Notes: generated from the sequence alone by a model not told the origin. A stretch of 64,000 nt of DNA from Sphingomonas sp. HDW15A (GCF_011301715.1 NZ_CP049870.1:930001-994000); one strand, 5' to 3'; shown: positions 34,294 through 42,722, counted from the first letter of the stretch. Translations and numbers: made by a program.

Positions 34294-34812
34294 ATGAAAA
34301 GGTGTCCCGACTGTGCGGAACTTGTCCAAGACCAAGCCCGGATCTGCCGGCATTGCCGTCATCAATTCTCGAATGTGCCGCGAACAGCCAAAGAAGCGCG
34401 GAATAGGCAGATCGGGATCTACCTCCTTGGCGGCATCCTAGCAGTGGGCATAATTGGGAACATTCTTCAGCCCGATCCTCCTCAGAAGAAGTCCGCGACT
34501 GGCGCTCCTTCGTCTGGGAGGGCAGTGACCAAATCCACCTCGAAGGGACCAGACTCCTTCCAGGTCCGATTCATGGCCGAGGAGAAGCTGAAGGAAGCGC
34601 TGAAGGATCCAGAATCTGCCGATCTTCGGAATGTGAGAGTTCCTGGTGGGGCATCCTATGCCTGCGGAGAGGTAAATAGCCGGAACGGATTTGGCGGAAT
34701 GACTGGATACAAACGTTTCATAGCCGGAGCGGGGAGCGGAATGCCGACTGCTATTGAAGGCGAGAATATCGAAGTGAGCGAATTTCAATATGCGTGGCTA
34801 AGGCTATGCTGA
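34294..34812 (+). CDS. Zinc-ribbon membrane protein
   Basis: A 172-residue protein. The N-terminal zinc ribbon MKRCPDCAELVQDQARICRH supplies two Cys pairs (CPDC and CRHC), followed by one membrane helix (about 41-58, IGIYLLGGILAVGIIGNIL). A Ser/Lys-rich linker leads to a C-terminal domain (EEKLKEALKDPESADLRNV, YACGEVNSRNGFGGMTGYKR). The C-terminal segment matches the pattern of small envelope proteins with a conserved NxRNxFGG(Y/M)xG stretch. Zinc-ribbon-plus-TM proteins are often uncharacterised; no function assigned. Confidence 0.75.
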   Translation: MKRCPDCAELVQDQARICRHCRHQFSNVPRTAKEARNRQIGIYLLGGILAVGIIGNILQPDPPQKKSATGAPSSGRAVTKSTSKGPDSFQVRFMAEEKLKEALKDPESADLRNVRVPGGASYACGEVNSRNGFGGMTGYKRFIAGAGSGMPTAIEGENIEVSEFQYAWLRLC

Positions 34813-34834
34813 CGAACATTGGGGGCGTGGTAAG

Positions 34835-35065
34835 ATGCTTCAGCTCATCGGCTGGCTCGGATGCTTATATCTATTCGTAAAGGGCCTCGAAATCGCATCC
34901 GCGAAATCGGGCGATTTATCCCAAGAGTTGCGCAGCGCAGCGGTTTGGTTATCGCTTTTGGGGTCCGTCGCTTTTGCCGTGCTGTTTTTCCTTCAATTCT
35001 CGGGATCTCGCCCACTTGAAGTCGATGACGTGATGCAGGTCGAGAATGTGATGCTGTCCGAGTAA
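34835..35065 (+). CDS. Small membrane protein, unknown
   Basis: A 76-residue protein with two membrane helices (about 3-17 and 38-53) and an acidic tail (VDDVMQVENVMLSE). It starts 22 bases after the zinc-ribbon gene ends and may share its transcript. No family recognised. Confidence 0.6.
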   Translation: MLQLIGWLGCLYLFVKGLEIASAKSGDLSQELRSAAVWLSLLGSVAFAVLFFLQFSGSRPLEVDDVMQVENVMLSE

Positions 35066-35195
35066 AAGGCGCCCATCGTAGCAAGCGCCCGCTGGGAGTC
35101 CTCCTACCCTCGGGGATGAAGTGTAATATGTGTGGAGGGGTTTCCCTAACACGATGTATCGGCAGATTTCTGGGGTTCTTGGAACGCGAGCATAC

Positions 35196-35278
35196 AGCTT
35201 TCCCTGACGCTGCTGGCCGCTTCTGCTCGGGTTTCCATGACGCTGTCTGCCATTAGCGCTCGGGTTTCCCTAACCGCG
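35196..35278. repeat. Imperfect 33-bp tandem repeat
   Basis: Two adjacent 33-bp units, 35196-35228 and 35229-35261, and a partial third to 35278. Each opens with a variant of GGGTTTCCCTAAC or CTTTCCCTGACGCTG and ends CGCTC or TGCTC. A related GGGGTTTCCCTAAC sits at 35137-35150. One frame reads GFxDA-like units but contains a stop. Confidence 0.6.
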
Positions 35279-35440
35279 ATTTTTTTCTGCTGTTGCTTCA
35301 AGTAGCGATCGGGTCGGTGCTCGCGAAAGTGCGTTCAATGTCGGTTGCCGCTTCTTTGCCTTCAGGGACCGGCACACCCGAACACTTCAATACCACTCGA
35401 TGCATTTTGGCCCCCTTAGAAGCCGTGAATGCTGCCATCG

Positions 35441-35499
35441 CTAGAGTCAGCTTTCCACCCGTTCCTGTTGGGTCAGCTTTCGACCCATTGCAGACATTG
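35441..35499 (+). repeat. Hairpin repeat, double unit
   Basis: Left half CTAGAGTCAGCTTTCCACCC; right half GGTCAGCTTTCGACCC with ATTGCAGACATTG. Confidence 0.93.
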
Positions 35500-35524
35500 G
35501 GCCGCCCCGACTAGCGTGCCAGCG

Positions 35525-35854
35525 ATGGACGATGTTGAACTGGCTCGCGCTCGGATTACCGAAACTCTTCACCGCATGCTCGCCGGAGAGCTTTCCTTCA
35601 TCGAGGGAAGCCGCATCGTGAATGGATGGAGTCACAACGTGGGCTTTGATCGCTTATCCGAACCGTTCGTCACTTTCGTCGCAATCGACAGCGAAACCGA
35701 CGACGTTCCAACCGGTAGGGCGCGAGAACAGTGGTCTGAGAAAGCCGTGTCCAGAAAGAACGACGATTGGGATCGCTCCGAGGCGTGGGCTAGAGAGTGC
35801 GGCGAACAGGCCTGTCGCGATGCCTTGGCGCTGCTAGGTCAGCCGGACTCCTAG
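35525..35854 (+). CDS. Small acidic soluble protein, unknown
   Basis: A 109-residue protein from ATG 35525 (MDDVELARARITETLHRMLA). The frame extends 32 codons upstream through the double repeat, rejected. It is soluble and acidic, with helices at both ends around a strand-containing middle (SEPFVTFVAIDSETDDVPTG). Size and charge resemble immunity-type proteins, but nothing adjacent supports that. Its TAG stop (35852-35854) lies in the next repeat. Confidence 0.6.
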   Translation: MDDVELARARITETLHRMLAGELSFIEGSRIVNGWSHNVGFDRLSEPFVTFVAIDSETDDVPTGRAREQWSEKAVSRKNDDWDRSEAWARECGEQACRDALALLGQPDS

Positions 35855-35884
35855 AGTCAGCCTTCGACCCATCGCCGATTATTG
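35851..35884 (+). repeat. Hairpin repeat, single unit
   Basis: CTAGAGTCAGCCTTCGACCC then ATCGCCGATTATTG; the right arm is degenerate. The left edge is the preceding gene's TAG. Confidence 0.85.
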
Positions 35885-35887
35885 TTG

Positions 35888-36280
35888 TCACTCCGCAGTC
35901 GACCTGGATTTGTCCCTTTGAATCAGGAGCCAAGCCATTGCGCCCGTGATAGCACCAAGAAGAAGCCATAAGCCTAACACCACGCTCGTTCGGACGAGGG
36001 TATTTTCAGGTCTGCTGCTTGCCCAGACCAAATACGGCACGGCCACGATGGCCACCATGAGGACACCACCTCCGGTGAAGGAGACGATGGACTTGCGGCC
36101 CATACGGCGCAGCAAAGCGTAGATCGCCAAACCAAGTAACAGTTGAAGCACGTAGAACTGGAGCAAGTAGAAGACCGCGACAGATACGGGACGCGGATGC
36201 CCTCCCGTGGCCCAAGAGACGATCCCGCCAAGCGCAGCGGCTGGTATGGGTGCGAGCACAAATGCTTTGGTGCGATTCAT
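35888..36280 (-). CDS. Four-helix membrane protein, unknown
   Basis: A 130-residue protein with four hydrophobic helices (AFVLAPIPAAALGGIVSWA first; LLLGAITGAMAWLLI last) and a basic/acidic end (QRDKSRSTAE). No family recognised. Repeats on both sides. Confidence 0.6.
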   Translation of the reverse strand: MNRTKAFVLAPIPAAALGGIVSWATGGHPRPVSVAVFYLLQFYVLQLLLGLAIYALLRRMGRKSIVSFTGGGVLMVAIVAVPYLVWASSRPENTLVRTSVVLGLWLLLGAITGAMAWLLIQRDKSRSTAE

Positions 36281-36298
36281 AGGACAGTGGTGGCAAGA

Positions 36299-36358
36299 TT
36301 AGGGTCGACTTTCCACCCATTCTTGCCGCGTCAGCTTTCGACCCAAACCAGACATTGG
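36299..36358 (+). repeat. Hairpin repeat, double unit
   Basis: Left half TTAGGGTCGACTTTCCACCC; right half GTCAGCTTTCGACCC with AAACCAGACATTGG. Confidence 0.92.
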
Positions 36359-36407
36359 CATTGGCGGATTTACGCGACCTTCAGAAAGGCCATGCAAGGC
36401 ATCTGTG

Positions 36408-36808
36408 ATGAACACTCTTGCAGAGCTAGTCGAGAAGCTGAAGCGCCACCGTGAACTGGTCTGGAATGAACTTCCGGGAGGCGTCAGGATCGAGCCACCC
36501 AACCCCGGGGCTTTGCAGTCGAAGTTCACGCTAATGATAGCGAGTGGACGGTTTTTCTCGGAAATGCTGGATTCCACGAAGCCTTCGAAACTGGCGACGA
36601 GGCACTGCAATTCGTTGCTTGGTGCTACTCGGAAGAGGCCCGTTTGCGCGAAGTTTGGCGAGGTGGAAGCCCATCATGGTCCGCTCTTGAAGCTCGCGAA
36701 GGCGATGCGTGGCGTCGTGAGTCCGAAACGAGACTTATCTTCGTGCCGTTTTGGCGAAAGCGCCGCGAAGTGATTTTGGAGAATCCGAACCTCTTGAAAC
36801 CAATCTAA
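36408..36808 (+). pseudogene. Small soluble protein, frameshifted in G-run
   Basis: From ATG 36408 the frame gives NTLAELVEKLKRHRELVWNE and then leaves register. Adding one G to the GGGG at 36507-36510 continues GFAVEVHANDSEWTVFLGNA and SEEARLREVWRGG, ending KRREVILENPNLLKPI at TAA 36806-36808. That stop is itself the left edge of the next repeat, as for neighbouring intact genes. This supports the reconstruction. No family recognised. Confidence 0.68.
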
Positions 36809-36838
36809 TGTCGGCTTTCGACCCATTGCAGACACTAG
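36805..36838 (+). repeat. Hairpin repeat, single unit
   Basis: CTAATGTCGGCTTTCGACCC then ATTGCAGACACTAG. The left edge supplies TAA for the reconstructed upstream gene. Confidence 0.92.
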
Positions 36839-36859
36839 CGGCTCGCCTAGACTAGCGGA

Positions 36860-37144
36860 ATGATACAAACGGCAACGATTGTTTTGATGCGTGGAATGTT
36901 ACTGCTCGTAACAGTCGCTGCGCTTGGACTTGCTCTGACGTTTTTCCCCGAGGCCGCGTTCCTGCTTTCACGCGGTCAGGAGATTGGTCATGGCTTTTTC
37001 CTGCTAGTTTGTTGCAGCTTTTTCATCATCGCCGCCTGGGCGCTTTTCCAGCCTGCCAATCATCCGCGTGACCTCATCAAGCCTATGATAGTCGCGCTCG
37101 CCGGTCCGGCCATTTACACGGTGATGGTGATCACTGGGCTGTGA
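36860..37144 (+). CDS. Three-helix small membrane protein
   Basis: A 94-residue protein with three membrane helices (MLLLVTVAALGLALTFFPEA; FFLLVCCSFFIIAAWALF; the third at the C-terminus). No family recognised. It starts 22 bases after one repeat and ends 15 bases before the next. Confidence 0.6.
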   Translation: MIQTATIVLMRGMLLLVTVAALGLALTFFPEAAFLLSRGQEIGHGFFLLVCCSFFIIAAWALFQPANHPRDLIKPMIVALAGPAIYTVMVITGL

Positions 37145-37158
37145 TTTAGCGCCTTCGG

Positions 37159-37192
37159 CTAATGTCCGGTTTCCACCCAAAACTGACTCTAG
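37159..37192 (+). repeat. Hairpin repeat, single unit
   Basis: CTAATGTCCGGTTTCCACCC then AAAACTGACTCTAG. Confidence 0.9.
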
Positions 37193-37426
37193 GAGTTATT
37201 CCTCGCGTCCTAGCGAGGCGGTTGCCCGCAAATCCTCACTGATTGGGTGGGCAGAGTTTGCTCGGGTCTATGCCCAGAGATGCACGCCTTCCTTAGAATC
37301 CATCGTGGGCTGCTCGCGCACGTTGCTCATACATCGTCTAGCGGGGAGGCGGCAAGAATGGTCACTAGGAAACCATCGGGATCCAGCGGCTAATCATTCT
37401 GCCGGCCATATTTGCAGTGACACGGC

Positions 37427-38416
37427 CTAGTTGGCGCCCGCCAAGTTCCCAACCGGCGCATTTTCCTTTGACCACGATCGCTGGCTGCCACGGTGGAGCT
37501 TCCAACGGTAATTCGGGTCCAGTCTGTCGCGTACGATCATGCCTCTCCGCTCGTTAAAGGCGAAGTGGGCGAGCAGCTGCGGTTTTGGATTGATGGAGTT
37601 GCCGCTTGCCCAGGATTTGATTTCGTCAGGGGAGGGGGCACTGCCCCAAAAACGGACTTCGTCCACCAATCCCTTGTAGTCTTCGTACTGGGTGAACGCA
37701 TAGTTCCAGGCGGTCATTACCTCGGCGCCTAGGCTCCATCCGCCAAGCTGTGTTGGGTCCGCAGGGTGTGCAAGCTTGTCCCAGAAGCGGCGCATGTCCG
37801 TCCTGCGGGGGACCTCAGTCGCAGCGACACGCTTGCCGTCGACCCAGAGCTCTAGTGTCGCACCCGTGGGCTCGCGCCAGCGTCGCAGAGCCACTACGTG
37901 ATGCCACGAACCGTCCAGCAGGCTTGGAGTGGTAGTCGCGGGCCAGGCTTGAACGGCATAGACCATTCCCTTCGGCATGTCCTCGCCAGAGTCCGCGAAC
38001 ATGAAGCGCAGGCGCCCGCCACCATAAAATTGAAGTGAGAAGGTACCCTCTCGGTTGTTGCCGGGGCCGAAGCCCTCCGGGCGCGTATGCCCATCGAGAA
38101 GCCAGTTGCCCGACAACCACCAGCCATCGCTGGAGTAGGGCTCCGGATCGGCCTCCGACCAATTGGTTAGCTGATTGTACCCGGACCGCCATACCGGACC
38201 AACGGGAAAGCTGTTGTCGGGCTTGATCCACAACTCGAGGGCAAACTCGCCGCGGCCGAAGGAGGCAGGAAGTAGGGGTATGTCAACGAAGTCATACGAC
38301 GCGGGCGCATTCGCGACGAACCGGAGCGACCCAGCCATCGCTGCACTCGACGCGAAAAGAAACGTGCTCGCCGAAAGCAACATGACACTTCGTAGAGCTG
38401 TCCCTCGTGATACCAT
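37427..38416 (-). CDS. Secreted LamG-like lectin-fold protein
   Basis: A 329-residue exported protein: signal peptide cleaved after SSAAMA (about residue 28), then a concanavalin-A/LamG-like jelly-roll domain. FALELWIKPDNSFPVGPVWR, SLLDGSWHHVVALRRWREP, LELWVDGKRVAATEVP and YKGLVDEVRFWGSAPSPDEI are classic LamG strand motifs. It probably binds polysaccharide or acts as an accessory to the PD40 protein gene upstream, which reads in the same direction with a 74-bp gap. Intact. Confidence 0.85.
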   Translation of the reverse strand: MVSRGTALRSVMLLSASTFLFASSAAMAGSLRFVANAPASYDFVDIPLLPASFGRGEFALELWIKPDNSFPVGPVWRSGYNQLTNWSEADPEPYSSDGWWLSGNWLLDGHTRPEGFGPGNNREGTFSLQFYGGGRLRFMFADSGEDMPKGMVYAVQAWPATTTPSLLDGSWHHVVALRRWREPTGATLELWVDGKRVAATEVPRRTDMRRFWDKLAHPADPTQLGGWSLGAEVMTAWNYAFTQYEDYKGLVDEVRFWGSAPSPDEIKSWASGNSINPKPQLLAHFAFNERRGMIVRDRLDPNYRWKLHRGSQRSWSKENAPVGNLAGAN

Positions 38417-38490
38417 CTACTCTGACCTCCTCGTCTCCTCGAAAACGCGACGCAACCTTTGCTACACAGACTGGTATTGGCATGCAGCCA

Positions 38491-39317
38491 TCAGCGCTGC
38501 GGCAGAGCTTTCTCGTATATATCCGCGAGGCCCCTGGTCTGGCCCGGGCGCTCACGAGTGCTCGAGAACCGTATCTTCTTTCCATCCGAACCGAAGCTTG
38601 GTGTGAAGTTGAAAGCGCCAATGTTTATCTCAGCCGACAACGGCACGGGTGGCGACCAGCCGCCGTCTTCGATGTAGGTGATGTGGATAATTCCGCGCTC
38701 GCCGATGGAGCGCCAGAAGAGCGCAGCCCGTCCGTCATCGCTGATCGTGAAGTCGCTTTCGCTCGCGGCCGTGTTGAAGGGCCGGGCAGTAGCTCGGGTT
38801 GCTCGAACCCATTTCCGTTGGCGCGCGCCCGGTAGATATCTAGACCGCCAAGGCCGCTGCGCCTCGCAGACGAGAAGTACAGTGTGCCCTCGTGAAGCTC
38901 TGGCCCGAGTTCTTAACCTGAACTGTTGACGTTTGAATCCAGGCGAACCGGCGTGGACCATTTGCCCTTGATCAGTTGCGATCGCCAGATGTCATAATCC
39001 TTGCGCTCTTCTGCACGGCCCGGCGCAGGGCGGTCCGAGATAAAGAAGAGCGTTTTCCCATCGGGCGTGAGCCACGGATCCGAGTCCGAATATCGCGGGT
39101 CGGAGAAGCTGATAGGGCGCGGCAGGCTCCAGCGTTTGCCGTGACGCTCGGCAATGTAGATCTTGGCGTTCCGAAACTCTGCTTCGGAGCGTCCGAACAC
39201 CAACCGTTGTTCGTCTTTGTCGTCGCTGAGGTTGTAGTCATTCAGCTCCGAGGAAACTTCTCTCATGAATCCATCGATGGGGTCGGCGGTGAGCAGCAAA
39301 AGGGCGAGGAGGCTCAT
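38491..39317 (-). pseudogene. TolB-like PD40 propeller, nonsense plus frameshift
   Basis: From ATG 39317 (MSLLALLLLTADP) the frame carries PD40 blades (DSDPWLTPDGKTLFFISDRP). It meets an in-frame TAA at 38913-38915, then continues in the same frame: ELGPELHEGTLYFSSARRSG, GGLDIYRARANGNGFEQPEL. A one-base shift at the GGG 38779-38781 leads to ESDFTISDDGRAALFWRS and FGSDGKKIRFSSTRERPG, ending at 38491. Two independent lesions in a blade-rich gene favour true decay over one sequencing slip. It was probably a periplasmic or secreted propeller. Confidence 0.75.
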
Positions 39318-39664
39318 CTCTTGATCGATCTATTGAGGAAGGTGCGAGGTCGATTATCGCTTGAGCGACTTGATGCACTCATCCGCCGATAAACGGGCAA
39401 TATTGTTCGACTAGGGCAGGCCAGCAGCAATTAGGCGCAGGCAGGACAGTCCTGGACAAACGTCGACCGCTCCCAGTTTGGAGCTCCAGGAAGTCGATCG
39501 GCTAAGGCCCTATTTTCCGTTTTCCACGCCCTCGCCACGGGCAGACCTGAAGCACTTTTCGCAGTCTGTGGCTTGCGTCAGCTCATTCGCATCCCCATTA
39601 TTGTGCAGTGCAGCAAAAAGCTGTCGGCCAACCGCCGATGCGCCGCCGCGCCAGGAGTAACAGT
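39318..39664. other. Intergenic, nothing recognised
   Basis: About 350 bp between the divergent PD40 pseudogene and the esterase gene. No repeat copy, RNA gene or credible ORF was seen apart from the esterase RBS at the right end. Confidence 0.5.
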
Positions 39665-40732
39665 ATGCGCGGCCTAGGAAACATCGTGGCACGTCTCACC
39701 TCAGTCCGCCGGACAATGGAAGCGGCAAACGCGAATGACGATGGGCGTCTCGCTGTTCTAACTGATTTCGGGGTCAATCCGGGCAATCTCGATGCACTTT
39801 TCTATGCCCCCGCAGAATCACCACGAGCATTGGTCGTCGTGCTTCACGGCTGCACTCAGAGTGCGTCCGTCTATGACAAGGGCAGCGGATGGTCGAAGCT
39901 AGCGGAGAAAGAGGGATTTGCCGTGCTTTTCCCTCAGCAGCGTCGAAGCAATAATCCCAACCTCTGCTTCAACTGGTATCAGCCTGGTGATGCCCGCCGT
40001 GGTCGTGGCGAGGCTGCTTCGATCAGCCAGATGATCGAATACTTGGCGGCCAAATACGGTCTCGATCGATCAGGCGTTTTCATTACTGGCTTGTCGGCTG
40101 GCGGGGCAATGACGTCGGTCATGCTGGCGTCGTATCCAGAGCTGTTCGCCGGAGGGGCAATCATAGCGGGATTGCCCTTTGCCAGCGCCAATAGCTTGCC
40201 GGAAGCACTTGAACGGATGCGGGGGCACGGCTTTCCGTCCGGGCCTGAGCTTTGTCGCCGGGCCAAGGCAGCCGCTGACACGAGAGTTGAGCCACCTACG
40301 CTCTCAGTGTGGCATGGCACGAACGACAATATCGTCGACCCGATCAACGCGACGGCGATCGTGAAGCAGTGGCGCGATCTTCATGGCTGCGGAGAAATCA
40401 CTGGCCGGGTTGAAACGGTGGCCGGCCATCGGCGAGAGACCTGGTCGGACTCGAACGGCCGGACGATCATCGAAAGGTACGATGTTCGCGGAATGGGACA
40501 CGGAACACCCCTCGACACCCGCGGTCATGACGCGTGCGGAACGACTGGCCCTCACATGCTTCAGGCGAACATCTGCTCGACGAGGAAGATTGCCAGCTCC
40601 TGGGGCCTGGTGGGAGAGCTTGTATGGGGTAGCGCGCCGGCGCGCAGGCACCTCGACCCCACGCAGGAACCACGAACCTCTTCGTCAAATTCCGCGCCTC
40701 ATGGAAACTTTGGGGCGTTGGAGCTATCATAG
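39665..40732 (+). CDS. PHB depolymerase-family esterase
   Basis: A 355-residue alpha/beta hydrolase of the extracellular catalytic domain type 1 PHB depolymerase/esterase family. PRALVVVLHGCTQSASVYDK has the oxyanion HGC motif; GLSAGGAMTS carries the nucleophile Ser at about 143; SVWHGTNDNIVDP holds the acid Asp; MGHGTPLD the catalytic His. The start is ATG 39665 with AGGAGT 7 bases upstream; an upstream in-frame start at 39608 is not supported. No signal peptide is obvious, so it may act inside the cell or on short-chain esters rather than extracellular PHB. Confidence 0.87.
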   Translation: MRGLGNIVARLTSVRRTMEAANANDDGRLAVLTDFGVNPGNLDALFYAPAESPRALVVVLHGCTQSASVYDKGSGWSKLAEKEGFAVLFPQQRRSNNPNLCFNWYQPGDARRGRGEAASISQMIEYLAAKYGLDRSGVFITGLSAGGAMTSVMLASYPELFAGGAIIAGLPFASANSLPEALERMRGHGFPSGPELCRRAKAAADTRVEPPTLSVWHGTNDNIVDPINATAIVKQWRDLHGCGEITGRVETVAGHRRETWSDSNGRTIIERYDVRGMGHGTPLDTRGHDACGTTGPHMLQANICSTRKIASSWGLVGELVWGSAPARRHLDPTQEPRTSSSNSAPHGNFGALELS

Positions 40733-40782
40733 AAGATGCGCTCCGTGCCGCTGGACTGATGCGCTAGAGACGTATTTCAAAA

Positions 40783-40834
40783 AACGTGTCGGTCAGAGTT
40801 CAAGACCGCTTTTCGACACACAAAGCAGACATCG
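40783..40834 (+). repeat. Hairpin repeat, divergent double unit
   Basis: GTGTCGGTCAGAGTTC followed by GACCGCTTTTCGACACAC and AAAGCAGACATC. Confidence 0.6.
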
Positions 40835-40925
40835 CTCTCCGCCTACGATGTCTCGCCTTATGCTCTGCGACTTGCTCCCCTTCCCAAAGCGGCCCATGCG
40901 TATCTGCCGGCTTTAGGACAGCGAC

Positions 40926-41921
40926 TTGCCCAAGACAAAGAGAATGCAGTGGCAATCGGGTCACCTTCGGCTGGCTGTTGAGGCGGCGTGTGTGGCGCTC
41001 TGGTCCTGGAACGTGGACGATAACAAGTTCACCATGGACGAACTGGCATTCGATCTTTGGGGGTTGCCCTGGTCGCAGACCGTCGAGTTCGAAGAACTAT
41101 CTGCCCATATTCATCCCGCCGATCGAGACCGGGTGCGGGCCGCGTTCATAGCCACCAGTTCCGTCGCCGGACCGTTCGAGATCGACTTTCGGATTATTCT
41201 TGGGGACGACATTCGTTGGATCTCTGCCCGGGGGCTCGGGGCAGACCAAGGTATCGTAGACCGCCTCAAGTACGGGATCTTCCTGGACGTTACGGGCCGG
41301 AAGCAGGCAGAAGAAGGGCACGAATTGCTTGCGGGCGAAATGAGTCACCGGGTCAAGAACCTTTTGTCAATTGCCACTGGGCTTACCGAATTGACCTCTC
41401 GCTCCGCGGCCTCGATTTCTGACATGACCCGAGAACTGACCCAGCGGCTGACGGCGCTGGGCCGCGCTCATGATTTGGTTCGACCGCTGCCAGGCGAGCA
41501 GGGCAGGGCGGCTCTTCTCGGCGACCTGCTAAGTGTCCTGCTAGCTCCCTATGAAGATACTGCGGCATTCTCCGGCAGAATACGTGTGGCGGTGCCCCGG
41601 ATGGGTGTTGGCGAGCGTACAGCGACTACATTGGCAATGGTCATTCACGAGCTTGCAACAAACTCCGTGAAACACGGCGCGCTATCGTCTGAAACTGGCG
41701 TTCTCGGAATCTCTAGCGAGACCGATGAAGATGACCTCATTCTTACATGGGCAGAAACCGGTGGGCCCCCCATCACGGGTCAGCCAGACATGCAAGGGTT
41801 CGGGAGTAAGCTGATCGCTCGAAGCATTTCGGGCCAGTTCGCGGGGCGCATTGTTTACGATTGGCAGCCGACCGGCCTCGTTGTCGCTCTAAGAATGCGT
41901 CGGGCCGCACTCGCGAGTTAG
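40926..41921 (+). CDS. PAS-HWE histidine kinase
   Basis: A 331-residue soluble sensor kinase. A PAS domain (about 15-130: ALWSWNVDDNKFTMDELAFD, IRWISARGLG) is followed by an HWE-family kinase core. The H-box is GEMSHRVKNLLSIATGL with the phospho-His, then GRAHDLVRP, the N-box HELATNSVKHGAL, and TWAETGGPP with the WxE signature. The start is TTG 40926; ATG 40944 is the alternative. No response regulator gene is adjacent, so it is an orphan kinase, likely feeding a general-stress or light-type pathway as in other alphaproteobacteria. Confidence 0.92.
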   Translation: MPKTKRMQWQSGHLRLAVEAACVALWSWNVDDNKFTMDELAFDLWGLPWSQTVEFEELSAHIHPADRDRVRAAFIATSSVAGPFEIDFRIILGDDIRWISARGLGADQGIVDRLKYGIFLDVTGRKQAEEGHELLAGEMSHRVKNLLSIATGLTELTSRSAASISDMTRELTQRLTALGRAHDLVRPLPGEQGRAALLGDLLSVLLAPYEDTAAFSGRIRVAVPRMGVGERTATTLAMVIHELATNSVKHGALSSETGVLGISSETDEDDLILTWAETGGPPITGQPDMQGFGSKLIARSISGQFAGRIVYDWQPTGLVVALRMRRAALAS

Positions 41922-41985
41922 GCAAAGCGGATATACTACTGTCCGTGGGGTCTATGGTGACCTTTTCCGTCCGTGCTCGCCAGGG

Positions 41986-42016
41986 CTGAGTTGCATTCGA
42001 ACCGATACAGACGTTC
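41986..42016 (+). repeat. Hairpin repeat, strongly degenerate
   Basis: CTGAGTTGCATTCGAACC then GATACAGACGTTC. Confidence 0.45.
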
Positions 42017-42056
42017 TCGATCGGCCAGGAGGGGTTCGAGTAAAAGGCTAAATGCG

Positions 42057-42722
42057 ATGGGCAAAAAAGTCGTCTTCTACGATTGGCCGTACTCGCCGTT
42101 CTGCATGAAGGTGCGCGCCATACTCGAATACAAACGGATTGAGTTCGACTCTGTGAATCCGCTGGCGGCAAGCGGAACACTCAACCGGCGGGGTACTGGC
42201 AAAGTGCCGGCGGTTGAGATCGATGGCGAGTTCATCACGGACTCCACGGACATCGCATACGCACTCGACCAACGCTATCCCGACCCGCCATTACTGCCGC
42301 TTGAGATGCGCGAGCGAGGCGTCGCCCATGCGATTGAGGAATGGGCCGACGAATCCCTCTATTTTATCGGCCTCTATTACCGCTGGTATGAGGCCAAGGG
42401 GCGGAAGCCCGTGGCCGCTGTCTTTGGCAAGTCGATTAAGGGGCGTCTGATATATCGTTTCTACTTGCGGCGCATTCTCGCTCAGTTGCGAGGCCAGGGG
42501 ACGCTACGCAAGTCACCCCAACATGTCGCGCGTGACCTGGAGCGAAACTTGGACGCCGTCGAGGGACTGCTGTCGGCCAGCCCATACGTCCTAGGCGACA
42601 GACCGTTCCTTTGTGATTTTGCGCTGATGGCCCAGCTTAAATATCTCGCCCGGACACCGCTCGGGAGTGGCGCAATCTCATCGAGAGAGCGACTGAGGCG
42701 CTATATTGAGCAGAAGGGCTAG
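42057..42722 (+). CDS. Glutathione S-transferase-like protein
   Basis: A 221-residue protein from ATG 42057 (MGKKVVFYDWPYSPFCMKVR). The N-terminal thioredoxin-like GST domain has SPFCMK with the redox/active Cys, GKVPAVEIDGEFITDSTDIA with the conserved cis-Pro loop and DS glutathione site. The C-terminal helical domain ends LGDRPFLCDFALMAQLKYL, a GST-C signature. The frame upstream of 42057 is not supported. Its stop TAG is the left edge of a repeat. Detoxification or thiol transfer is expected; substrate unknown. Confidence 0.85.
   Translation: MGKKVVFYDWPYSPFCMKVRAILEYKRIEFDSVNPLAASGTLNRRGTGKVPAVEIDGEFITDSTDIAYALDQRYPDPPLLPLEMRERGVAHAIEEWADESLYFIGLYYRWYEAKGRKPVAAVFGKSIKGRLIYRFYLRRILAQLRGQGTLRKSPQHVARDLERNLDAVEGLLSASPYVLGDRPFLCDFALMAQLKYLARTPLGSGAISSRERLRRYIEQKG

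Larger units (their letters stand above)
35066..35524. other. Gene-free stretch with tandem repeat
   Basis: About 460 bp without a credible gene. It holds an imperfect 33-bp tandem repeat (35196-35278) and a double hairpin repeat (35441-35499). A 73-codon frame across it has no RBS and reads through the repeat. Confidence 0.5.
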
